Translations under genes and position numbers: made by a program
Shown here: positions 6,962 to 13,710 of the stretch, one piece after another
How positions within the stretch are numbered: position 1 is the stretch's first letter
Layout of the letters: the number at the start of each line of letters is the position of its first letter
The notes under the pieces: model-generated
Told to the model about the DNA's origin: nothing
Database searches by the model: none
What the model saw: only the letters and a program-made list of their open reading frames with translations
Assembly: GCA_021786915.1 (NCBI GenBank)
Contig: JAJYMP010000035.1
Location: 1-13,813, forward strand
Direction: 5' to 3'
Length of the DNA: 13,813 nt
Source of the DNA: Chloroflexota bacterium
GTDB lineage: Bacteria; Chloroflexota; Limnocylindria; Limnocylindrales; CSP1-4

Positions 6962-6967
6962 TACCAT
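6962..6967 (+). promoter_or_regulatory. Possible -10 box for citrate synthase (TACCAT)
   Basis: TACCAT lies 24 bases before the ATG at 6992. A transcript beginning near 6974 would still include the AGGAG ribosome-binding site at 6981-6985. No obvious -35 hexamer precedes it. Confidence 0.35.
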
Positions 6968-6991
6968 CCGGGCTTGAGACAGGAGCAACCG

Positions 6992-8110
6992 ATGAGCGAT
7001 CCCGCGTCGGCCCCGGCCGACACCCGCCCCTACTCCCCGGGCCTCGAGGGCGTCATCGCCGGCGAGACCTCCCTCTCGTTCATCGACGGCGAGCGCGGTC
7101 GGCTGCTGTACCGCGGCTACCCGATCGGCGAACTGGTCAAGAAGGGCTCCTTCGCGGCCGTGGCCGAGCTGCTCTGGACGGGCGAGTGGAACCCGGCTGT
7201 GACGATGCCCTGCGAGCCGGCGTCGCCGGCGGTGGTCACCGCCCTGCGCGCGCTGCCCAGGACCGCACGACCGATGGACGCCCTGCGGACGGCGGTGGCG
7301 GTGTGGGGCGCCGAGCACGACCCCGCCTGGCCCGCCACGCCTGAGCAGTCCCGCTCGCTGACGGCCTCGTCGCCCTCCGCGCTGGCCGCATTCGCGCGGA
7401 TCCGCCAGGGGCTCGACCCGGTGGCGCCCGACCCCGACCTCGACCTCGTCCCCGGCTTCCTCTACCAGCTCACCGGGCGGCCGCCTGCCAGGGAGGCGGC
7501 GCGAGCGCTCGACGCGTACTTCGTGGTCGGCGCTGAGCACGGATTCAACGCCTCGACCTTCGTCTGCCGGATCGTCACGTCGACGCGCGCTGACATCGCG
7601 TCGGCCGTGGGCGGGGCGATCGGCGCGCTCAAGGGGCCCCTCCACGGGGGCGCCCCGTCGGAGGTGGTCGAGCAGATCCACGAGGTGGGCTCGCCGGAGC
7701 GCGCCGAGGCATGGGTCCGCGACGCGCTCGACCGGAAGGTCCGGCTGATGGGCTTCGGGCACCGCATCTACCGCTCGTACGACCCCCGGGCGGCCGCCCT
7801 GCGCGAAGTCGCCCAGTCCATGACGCGCCAGCCCGAGTGGCTCGCCCTGGCGATCGCGGTCGAGGACGTGGCCCTGCGGGTGCTGGCGGAGAAGTACCCG
7901 GACCGGCCGCTGATGACCAACGTCGAGTACTACGCGGCGCCGGTGCTGATGGGGGTGGGCCTCACGCCGGACCTGTTCCCGGCGACGTTCGCCCTGGCGC
8001 GCCATGCTGGCTGGACGGCCCACGCGATCGAGCAGGGGGCCGCCAACCGGCTGATCCGGCCCGACGTGCGGTACATCGGGCCGGCCGAGCGGCACCTGCC
8101 GGGGGCGTGA
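6992..8110 (+). CDS. Citrate synthase (short, CitA-like)
   Basis: This 372-residue enzyme condenses oxaloacetate and acetyl-CoA to citrate at the entry to the TCA cycle. The N-terminal citrate-synthase pattern LSFIDGERGRLLYRGYPI is at about 28-45. The substrate/catalytic histidines appear as EHGFNASTF (His183), GPLHGGAPSE (His218) and MGFGHRIYRSYDPRA (His257). The third catalytic position, Asp in most citrate synthases (NVDFY), is Glu312 here in TNVEYYAAPVL. The C-terminus has ARHAGWTAHAIEQ and RPDVRYIGP. Length fits the ~370-residue class. ATG at 6992 is chosen because AGGAG (6981-6985) lies 6 bases upstream; a TTG at 6974 would swallow that site. It could be a 2-methylcitrate synthase, but no propionate genes are nearby. 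Confidence 0.93.
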   Translation: MSDPASAPADTRPYSPGLEGVIAGETSLSFIDGERGRLLYRGYPIGELVKKGSFAAVAELLWTGEWNPAVTMPCEPASPAVVTALRALPRTARPMDALRTAVAVWGAEHDPAWPATPEQSRSLTASSPSALAAFARIRQGLDPVAPDPDLDLVPGFLYQLTGRPPAREAARALDAYFVVGAEHGFNASTFVCRIVTSTRADIASAVGGAIGALKGPLHGGAPSEVVEQIHEVGSPERAEAWVRDALDRKVRLMGFGHRIYRSYDPRAAALREVAQSMTRQPEWLALAIAVEDVALRVLAEKYPDRPLMTNVEYYAAPVLMGVGLTPDLFPATFALARHAGWTAHAIEQGAANRLIRPDVRYIGPAERHLPGA

Positions 8111-8264
8111 GGAGGCGGCGGGCCCCCTGGGCCTCGCGAGCCCACGTTGTGGGTGTCCCGCCGGCCCACGTGCACCCGATCCGCTCCTGTCGCCGTCAGG
8201 CGGCGGTCATCGAACGCGCCTGGCCCGTCTCGTGCTCGCCAGGTGCGGTCGATTCGCTGGTGCC

Positions 8265-8294
8265 GCCGCTGAGCGGTGAAAGGAGCGGCTTTCT
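8265..8294 (+). terminator. Stem-loop with short T-run, weak terminator candidate
   Basis: GCCGCT (8265-8270) pairs with AGCGGC (8284-8289) around a 13-base loop and is followed by TTTCT. It lies 155 bases after the citrate synthase stop and before the kinase gene. The T-run is short and the loop large, so this is only a candidate. A shorter hairpin, CCCAC-GTT-GTGGG (8141-8153), lies closer to the stop but has no T-run. Confidence 0.3.
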
Positions 8295-8364
8295 GCGCAC
8301 AGGCGCGGTGGGGCGGTCGGCGATACGAACGGATGCTCACCTTGACGCGCGCGATGATCACCGC

Positions 8365-8904
8365 ATGCCGCCCCCGATCGAGCTCCGCGTCCCAGACCCG
8401 TGCCTGGTGGTGCTGGTCGGTGCCGCGGGCGCCGGCAAGACGACCTTCGCTCGCCGCCACTTCGCGCCTGACGAGGTGCTCTCGTCTGACCGATTCCGGG
8501 CGCTGATCGCCGGTGACCCGACGGACCAGCGGGCCTCGGCCCCGGCGTTCGCGGCCCTCCACCGGGCCCTTCGGCTGCGGCTCTCCCGCGGCCTCCTGAC
8601 CGTTGTCGACGCGACGAGCGTCACGGCTGCTGACCGGCGGTCACTGCTGCGCGCGGCGGCAGACGCCGGTGTCGAAGCCGTGGCGATCGTGCTGGACCTG
8701 CCGGAGGAGATCGTGCTGGCGCGCAACGGGGCCCGCGGCGGTCTGGCCGTCCCCGAGGAGGCGGTGCGCCGGCACCTGGCCCGTCTCGCGATGTCCGGGC
8801 GCGGGCCGGGCCTGCGCGCCGAGGGCTTCGCGCGCGTGCTGGTGCTTCGCGAGCCGGCCGACGTCGACGCCGTGCGCGTGGTCCGCGTTGAGAGGTCCGG
8901 GTGA
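8365..8904 (+). CDS. P-loop kinase resembling the Pnkp polynucleotide 5'-kinase domain
   Basis: This 179-residue protein has Walker A GAAGAGKTTFARRHF at about residues 19-33. SSDRFRALI follows at 41-49, its Asp42 in the position of the general base of bacterial Pnkp kinase. The segment DQRAS...AF..LH...RLRLSRGLLTVVDAT (54-84) then matches the pattern recalled for Clostridium thermocellum Pnkp. The lid-type arginines RNGAR are at 120-124, and the end reads GLRAEGF. Pnkp-type kinases phosphorylate 5'-OH ends of RNA or DNA. Here the kinase stands alone, without the phosphatase and ligase domains of full Pnkp, so substrate specificity is an inference. ATG 8365 begins the homologous region, although the frame is open far upstream. 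No clear ribosome-binding site precedes it. It ends 20 bases from the convergent transporter gene. Confidence 0.8.
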   Translation: MPPPIELRVPDPCLVVLVGAAGAGKTTFARRHFAPDEVLSSDRFRALIAGDPTDQRASAPAFAALHRALRLRLSRGLLTVVDATSVTAADRRSLLRAAADAGVEAVAIVLDLPEEIVLARNGARGGLAVPEEAVRRHLARLAMSGRGPGLRAEGFARVLVLREPADVDAVRVVRVERSG

Positions 8905-8924
8905 CGCCCAAGATGCCCGGGACG

Positions 8925-9782
8925 CTACCCCGTCGTCGTCCCGATCGCGATCAGCACGATCGCCACGACCGTGAGCACGATGCCCGCCAGGTGGCTTCGC
9001 GTCACCCGCTCCCGCAGCAGCGTGAGGGCGAGCAGCACGGTCGTCACCGGATAGAGCGACGAGAGGATCGTCGCGACGGAGAGCGCGCCCACCTGGGCCG
9101 CGCCGATGAACGCGACGTTGCCCGCCATGTCCAGCACGCCCACCACCGACAGTCGGGCCACGTCGCCGCGCCGCATCCGCCAGGGCTGGCGCCAGAGGAT
9201 GATCAGGGACACGAGCGCGACGGCCTGCACGAGCCGAAGGACCACGAGCGGGGCGAACTGGCCGGCATTCGACAGCTGCCCGATGCAGATGTTGAACCCG
9301 CCGATGGCGACCCCGGCGAGGAGCGCCCACTGGACGCCGGACGGGCGGTCCGTCTGGTGGCCGGGCGCCCGCGTCACCAGCACCACGGCCAGCAGCGCGA
9401 TGACGATCCCGATGATGGTCGCGGTGGTGGGCACGCCCTCGGTGACGAACCCGACCACGACCGGCACAACTGCCCCCACGACCCCGGTCACTGGGGCCAC
9501 CACGCCCATCCTGCCCGCCGCGAGCCCCCGGTACAGCGAGCTCATGCCCACCACGCCGCACAGGCCCGCGCCGACGGACCAGGCGAGGTCCGCCCCGGCG
9601 GGCACGGGCTCGCCGCGCAGGGCGGCGATCACGAGCGCGACGACCATCCCGACGACCTGCGTCGTAGCGACCACGCCGAACAGCGGCACGCGCCGGCTCA
9701 TCATCCCGCCGCCGAAGTCGCCGGCACCCCAGGTGATCGCTGAGGTCAGACCCAGGACGACGACGGCGAGGCCCGGACCCAG
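8925..9782 (-). CDS. EamA/DMT-family transporter, start codon uncertain
   Basis: This is a multi-spanning membrane permease of the drug/metabolite transporter (EamA) superfamily, with unknown substrate. It shows two similar halves of about five helices each. SSLYRGLAAGRMGVVAPVTGVVGAVVPVVVGF closes the first half and IGAAQVGALSVATILSSLYPVTTVLLALTLLRERV the second; the LY.GL/APV and SLYP.TT.L.A..LL.E patterns are typical. The first ATG (complement of 9702-9704) gives 259 residues and loses helix 1. The in-frame sequence upstream clearly encodes that helix, ending in TWGAGDFGGG, but contains no ATG, GTG or TTG. Start candidates are CTG at 9780-9782, one base after the upstream stop (285 residues, normal family size), or ATT at 9789-9791. 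It is likely the third gene of the minus-strand operon. Confidence 0.85.
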   Translation of the reverse strand: MGPGLAVVVLGLTSAITWGAGDFGGGMMSRRVPLFGVVATTQVVGMVVALVIAALRGEPVPAGADLAWSVGAGLCGVVGMSSLYRGLAAGRMGVVAPVTGVVGAVVPVVVGFVTEGVPTTATIIGIVIALLAVVLVTRAPGHQTDRPSGVQWALLAGVAIGGFNICIGQLSNAGQFAPLVVLRLVQAVALVSLIILWRQPWRMRRGDVARLSVVGVLDMAGNVAFIGAAQVGALSVATILSSLYPVTTVLLALTLLRERVTRSHLAGIVLTVVAIVLIAIGTTTG

Positions 9783-9783
9783 C

Positions 9784-11940
9784 TCAGGAATTCGCCACCG
9801 CCTCGGGGCCGGGCAGCTCGATCACCGCGTCAGCGAGCGCGTCGTAGCGCGGGGACGCGGTGAGGTAGATCACCTGGAAGTCCGTGGTGAGCTCCCGCAG
9901 CACCGCGAGCGCCCGCTCCGCGCGCCCGTCGTCGAGCGAGACCAGCGGGTCGTCGAGGATGAGCGGCGGGCGCCGATCGCCGGTCACCAGGCGCACCAGT
10001 CCCAGCCGTGCCGCGAGGTAGACCGCGTCGAGCGTTCCCCGCGAGAGGTCGCTCACCGACACCCAGTCACCCCGCTCGGTGGACCGAACCTCGAACCTGA
10101 GCGCCGTGTCATCCATGCGCACGTCGTGGTACCGCCCGCCGGTCAGGCGCGACACGTCCGCGACCATCTGCCGCTCGAGGAATCGCGTCGCGCGCGCCAT
10201 CGTCGCCTGCTCAGCGGCGTCGAGCTCGGCCAGCGTCCGCGACAGGATGCGCTCCCGGCGCCGGAGCTCGGCGAGGTCGGCGCGCCAGCTCGCGAGGCGC
10301 TCGGCCAGGCCGGCGACCTCCTCGGCATCGACTGGGTTCTGGTCCACCCGAGCGCGAGCAGCCGATTCGTCGTCGCGCATCCGGTCGGCCACGCCCTCGG
10401 CGTCGCGCACCTCCACCTCGAGGCGCTCGCGCGCTCGGGGCTCCTTGGCGATGGGGCCGAGCGCGTCGAGGGCAGCGCTCGTGCGGGCGATCTCGGCCGC
10501 CGCGGCATCGCGCTTCGAGGGCAGCGTGTCGGGGTGCTCGTCGCCGATGAGGCCCGACAGGCGCGCGCGGCCCTGGTCGATCCTGGCGACGTGCGCCGTC
10601 TCCGCGGCCAGTCGCTCCTCCGCCTCGGGGGCGCCGGGCAGCTCCAGCGTCGCGAGCGCCTCCTCGCGCTCGATCCGGGCGCGTCGCAGCTCCTCCTCCA
10701 TGTCGGAGCGGCCGCGGAGCCGGCGCGTCACCTCATCGTCCCTCATCTGGCGGGTGGCGACATTCGCGTCGCGCCCGCGGATGGCCACCAGGCGGATCGC
10801 CGCGCCGATGACGGCGATGACCACGCCCGCGACCGCCGGCGCGATGCCCAGGTTCAGGACGCCGAGCACGCCCAGGGCGATGCCGCCCGCTGCGACGATG
10901 AGTCCCGCCGCGGCCAGGGCGAGGCCGAGCCGCGACTGCGGCTGCCACGCGCGCTCGGGCGGCAGCTCGAAGTCGACGTGCACCTCGTTCGACAGCAGCT
11001 CCTCGAGCGTGGAGATGCGCGTCTCGAGGGTCCGCAATCGCTCAACGGCGGGGCGGAGCAGGGCCAGCGGCATGGGCGAGGGGTGGGTCGAGTCGAGCTC
11101 CGCCAGCTCGTCTCGGAGCGCGATCGCCTCCGCGAAGCGGTCGTGGCGGGCCTGCGCCTCATCGCGCTCGGCGTGGAGGCGCTCGGCCTGGCGGGCCTTC
11201 TCCAGCTGCGATCGGCGCTCCGTCAGGGCGGACTCTGATGCCGCCCGCCGCTCCTTCGCGAGCGTGTGCGCCTCGCGGTCGTGCTCGAGCCGCGCGAGCC
11301 CGTTCTGGCCGTTCGCGAGCCGGCGCTCGGCGTCCGCGACCGCCTCTTCGGCGGTGCCCAGACGGCCGGGGCCGCCGTTGCGCGGGCCGAGGTCGGCAAG
11401 AGCGGCCAGGAGGCGGCGCCGGGCCCTCGCCGTGCTGCGGTTCGCGCCGCTCATGGTGGCGGCAAGGCGGTCGCGCAGGGCGGTCTCGTCGCGCTGGAGC
11501 CCGGCCAGCTCGCTCTGGCGCACGGACGCAGTCGAGCGTAGGAAGCCCTCAGTCGGCACGCCCGAGAGCTCGGCGAACGTCTCCTCGGCACTCGCGGAGT
11601 CGCCGACGGGACTGCCGTCGAGCTCCAGGCGCGCGGTGCCGTTGACGCCCGCGAACACCTTCGCCAGCCGTCCCTCGTGAACCGCGCCGTCCTCGTCGTC
11701 CCAGCTGAACGTGATCGCGACCGCCGGAGCGGCGCTCGGCCCCGCGCCCCATGTCCGCAGCGTGTCGAGATCTGGGGCCGTGCTCGTGGCGGGGCGCGTC
11801 AGGACGAGCTCCAGGGCGCGCTGGAGGGTGGACTTGCCCGACTCGTTGGGGCCGTGCACGACGGTCATCCCAGGGTCGAGCTCCCACCTCGCGTCGCGGT
11901 GCCGGCCGAGGTTGCGCACGGAGAGACTCGTGATCCTCAC
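9784..11940 (-). CDS. SbcC/YhaN-like AAA ATPase with transmembrane hairpin
   Basis: This 718-residue protein of the Rad50/SbcC/YhaN group is the presumed ATPase partner of the upstream metallophosphoesterase in DNA-end processing. Walker A GPNESGKST is at 30-38. The ABC signature is SDLSRGTLDAVYLAARLGL at 630-648, and Walker B LILDDPLVSLDD at 660-671. Between them run long Ala/Glu/Arg-rich coiled-coil stretches at about 195-320 and 390-590. The centre (about 338-387) is a pair of hydrophobic helices of membrane-spanning character, as in Bacillus YhaN. No cysteine occurs anywhere in the protein, so there is no Rad50-type CxxC zinc hook. It is shorter than SbcC (~1000+) and YhaN (~960). It starts with GTG overlapping the previous stop (GTGA, 11937-11940), so translation is coupled. 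Confidence 0.88.
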   Translation of the reverse strand: MRITSLSVRNLGRHRDARWELDPGMTVVHGPNESGKSTLQRALELVLTRPATSTAPDLDTLRTWGAGPSAAPAVAITFSWDDEDGAVHEGRLAKVFAGVNGTARLELDGSPVGDSASAEETFAELSGVPTEGFLRSTASVRQSELAGLQRDETALRDRLAATMSGANRSTARARRRLLAALADLGPRNGGPGRLGTAEEAVADAERRLANGQNGLARLEHDREAHTLAKERRAASESALTERRSQLEKARQAERLHAERDEAQARHDRFAEAIALRDELAELDSTHPSPMPLALLRPAVERLRTLETRISTLEELLSNEVHVDFELPPERAWQPQSRLGLALAAAGLIVAAGGIALGVLGVLNLGIAPAVAGVVIAVIGAAIRLVAIRGRDANVATRQMRDDEVTRRLRGRSDMEEELRRARIEREEALATLELPGAPEAEERLAAETAHVARIDQGRARLSGLIGDEHPDTLPSKRDAAAAEIARTSAALDALGPIAKEPRARERLEVEVRDAEGVADRMRDDESAARARVDQNPVDAEEVAGLAERLASWRADLAELRRRERILSRTLAELDAAEQATMARATRFLERQMVADVSRLTGGRYHDVRMDDTALRFEVRSTERGDWVSVSDLSRGTLDAVYLAARLGLVRLVTGDRRPPLILDDPLVSLDDGRAERALAVLRELTTDFQVIYLTASPRYDALADAVIELPGPEAVANS

Positions 11941-13181
11941 CGCGCCACCTCCGCCCCGGCGAGGAGCCGGCGGCCCAGGCGCAGGACCTCGCGCAGCTCG
12001 GTCGCCTCGTCGTCGCCGGCCTGGCCATCGGCCGCCTCGAGCTCGGCGATGCGCGCCTCCACATTGCGGACGAACGCCCCGGCGATGGTCTCGGGTGGCG
12101 GCAGGGCGCCGGTGGTCAGCGGCGGGCGACTGCGGTCGTCGACGCGGACGCAGAGATATGCCCCCTGGAGCGCCTCCTCGATTGCCGCGGGGTCCAGCAC
12201 CAGATCGTCCGGACGGTCGCCGACGATCCGCACGTCGAGGACGAGCTCTGGGTCAGCCGCCGTCCGGAGCCGTTCGACCAGGACCGCCTGCGAGGCGATC
12301 AGGCCGGCCTCGACCTCGAGCTCGCGATGCCACGAGGAGCCGACGACGCGAGTCTCGACCCGGACCGTCTTCGCTCCTGCGCGCTCGTCGAGGGTCACCA
12401 GGTTGACCGTCCCCGGCTCGGGCCGATCCGCCGACACCTGCTCCGGCGACCCGGCCACGGCCCAGCTGACCGAGCCTGCCTTGCCGGTGGCCGCGATGTG
12501 CCCGTGGCCGAGGGCCACGTAGTCAAGGCCGCTGGCGGCGATCGTCGCCTCGCTCACCTCGCGCGGTTCGAGCGGTCCGTCCCCCTCCGCGGCTGCCCCG
12601 TCCGTGGACGCGGAGCCGTCAGCGTCGCCTCCCGCCCTCGCCGCCTCGTCCGCGGCCCCGTTGGCCAGGGCCGCGTGCAGCAGCCCGATCCGCCAGGTCG
12701 TCGTCGGCACCGCGGCCCTGCCCAGATCCGCGAACGGCACCGTGGACGCCCCGGTCCCGATCCGCGACGTGTCCGCGGGGCCCACGACCACCGCGTCGAG
12801 CGTCTCGAGTTGGACCCACGGCTGGTCCGGCGTGAGGAGCGTGAGCATGTCTCCGCCGACGAGGCTCGGCAGGTCGTAGGCGCGGTACACCGAGGACCGG
12901 GTGTAGGCGTCGTGACCGCCGGGGATCAGGACGATTCGGATGCGCGCCGCGGCAAGTCGCGCGAGTTGCGCCACGGCCCGCTCGACGGTCCGGCGCGACG
13001 CGGTGTTGGCATCGAACAGGTCGCCCGCCATCAGGACGCAGTCCACCCGCTCCGCCAGCGCGAGATCGACAGCGGCGCGCAACGCCGCATGCTGGCGCTC
13101 GCGGAGGGCCGAGGCCGCCTCGCCGAGGTCCTCGTGGCGCGCCCCCAGATGGACGTCAGCCGTGTGCAGCAGCCGGAGCAT
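11937..13181 (-). CDS. SbcD/YhaO-like metallophosphoesterase (DNA repair exonuclease)
   Basis: This 414-residue protein has a calcineurin-like phosphoesterase domain of the SbcD/Mre11/YhaO type and is predicted to be the nuclease subunit paired with the downstream ATPase. Metal-site motifs in order are ADVHLG (Asp9, His11), GDLFD (Asp54), GGHD at 88-91, LLHAAL (His169) and LGHGHIA (His226, His228). The third motif is normally GNHD; here the Asn is Gly. Residues 174-206 are an Ala/Gly/Asp-rich low-complexity insert inside the catalytic domain, after motif IV. The C-terminal ~150 residues form the capping/partner-binding part. The ATG is the complement of 13179-13181, with GAGG and GGGAGG upstream on the minus strand. 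It is first in the minus-strand operon and divergent from the zinc-ribbon gene. Confidence 0.88.
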   Translation of the reverse strand: MLRLLHTADVHLGARHEDLGEAASALRERQHAALRAAVDLALAERVDCVLMAGDLFDANTASRRTVERAVAQLARLAAARIRIVLIPGGHDAYTRSSVYRAYDLPSLVGGDMLTLLTPDQPWVQLETLDAVVVGPADTSRIGTGASTVPFADLGRAAVPTTTWRIGLLHAALANGAADEAARAGGDADGSASTDGAAAEGDGPLEPREVSEATIAASGLDYVALGHGHIAATGKAGSVSWAVAGSPEQVSADRPEPGTVNLVTLDERAGAKTVRVETRVVGSSWHRELEVEAGLIASQAVLVERLRTAADPELVLDVRIVGDRPDDLVLDPAAIEEALQGAYLCVRVDDRSRPPLTTGALPPPETIAGAFVRNVEARIAELEAADGQAGDDEATELREVLRLGRRLLAGAEVAR

Positions 13182-13414
13182 GCGCCTCGCCGCCTCCCTC
13201 TACCACTTCCCGGGGCCGCGTCGGCTGTCCGGGTCCGTCGTGCGCGGCGGGCCGAACCGAGCCCCGCGTGCGGCCGCCCGTGGCACCAGGCCACCCCCCA
13301 CGACAAGTGTCGCGGTCGGCAGCCGACGGGACCGGCACGGTCGCCAGCGGAACCCGGCTGCGCACCGGACGCCCCCATCGCTCCCGGTCGCACCGCCGAC
13401 TCTGCGGGGGCATT

Positions 13415-13433
13415 GTGACAGGTCGCGTGTCAC
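13415..13433. promoter_or_regulatory. Inverted repeat GTGACA-N7-TGTCAC, possible operator
   Basis: Perfect 6-bp arms around a 7-base GC-rich spacer. The half-site resembles GTGA/TCAC sites of Crp/Fnr-type regulators, but the spacing differs from the canonical TGTGA-N6-TCACA. Its place between divergent genes suits an operator; the regulator is unknown. Confidence 0.35.
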
Positions 13434-13483
13434 GGGCCCAAGGGTGATCCCAGCCGAACAGCAACCCGGCCGTTCCCGCCCGC

Positions 13484-13499
13484 GCAACGCGAGCGTTGC
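13484..13499. promoter_or_regulatory. 16-bp palindrome GCAACGCGAGCGTTGC, possible operator
   Basis: The 7-bp arms GCAACGC and GCGTTGC are perfect around a 2-base GA centre. It lies about 38 bases upstream of the possible -10 box at 13537, roughly overlapping or just upstream of the -35 region, a usual place for a repressor or activator site. A 2-base loop makes an RNA hairpin less likely than a DNA-binding site. Confidence 0.45.
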
Positions 13500-13536
13500 A
13501 ACGAACCCTTAACGCGTCCCTCCAGAGGTGCCGGTG

Positions 13537-13542
13537 TAGGGT
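13537..13542 (+). promoter_or_regulatory. Possible -10 box for zinc-ribbon gene (TAGGGT)
   Basis: TAGGGT follows a locally less GC-rich stretch (13496-13514) and would place the transcript start near 13549, leaving a leader of about 147 bases before the GTG start. No good -35 hexamer is found at 16-18 bases; TTAACG at 13509-13514 is 22 bases away. Confidence 0.3.
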
Positions 13543-13578
13543 GGGCCCGCAACCTCAACCGGTGCGCCCTCCTGGGAG

Positions 13579-13710
13579 ATGGCTCGGAGCCGTTGGGACG
13601 GGTCCGGCTTACTCCCCACCGGATGCCGCTTCTTCGGGTTTCCCTCCCTCGGCGGACGCACACAGCATTCCCGCCGCGCCCGGGAGGAGCTCTCGCGTGA
13701 CCTACGTTGA
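13579..13710 (+). CDS. Possible 43-residue upstream ORF overlapping the zinc-ribbon start
   Basis: ATG at 13579 opens a 43-codon frame starting MARSRWDGSG, ending at TGA 13708-13710, 11 bases beyond the GTG start of the zinc-ribbon gene in another frame. GGGAG is nearly adjacent to the ATG, too close for a normal ribosome-binding site. The product is Arg-rich at its end and resembles nothing recognised. It may be chance in GC-rich DNA or a regulatory leader ORF. Confidence 0.2.
   Translation: MARSRWDGSGLLPTGCRFFGFPSLGGRTQHSRRAREELSRDLR
13683..13689 (+). promoter_or_regulatory. Strong ribosome-binding site GGAGGAG
   Basis: GGAGGAG lies 7 bases before GTG 13697 and decides the start of the zinc-ribbon gene. 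The later in-frame ATG at 13718 has no such site. Confidence 0.7.

Larger units (their letters stand above)
13182..13696. promoter_or_regulatory. 515-base divergent intergenic region
   Basis: No convincing protein gene was found between the minus-strand nuclease operon and the plus-strand zinc-ribbon gene. The region should hold promoters in both directions. It contains two inverted repeats (13415-13433 and 13484-13499), a minor one with CGACA/TGTCG arms (13301-13312), a possible -10 box (13537-13542) and a ~150-base leader for the zinc-ribbon gene. Short open frames here look accidental, with the possible exception of one at 13579-13710. Confidence 0.6.

Noticed and set aside
7711..8364. Upstream extension of the kinase frame by 218 codons
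   Set aside because: It overlaps the last 400 bases of citrate synthase in another frame and lacks kinase sequence until residue 1 of the called gene.
9106..11238. 710-codon plus-strand open frame opposite the transporter and ATPase genes
   Set aside because: Antisense to two genes with strong motifs on the minus strand; the translation is low-complexity Arg/Ala/Ser.
13415..13433. Canonical Crp binding site
   Set aside because: The half-sites look similar, but the spacing does not fit TGTGA-N6-TCACA, so only an unspecified operator is suggested.
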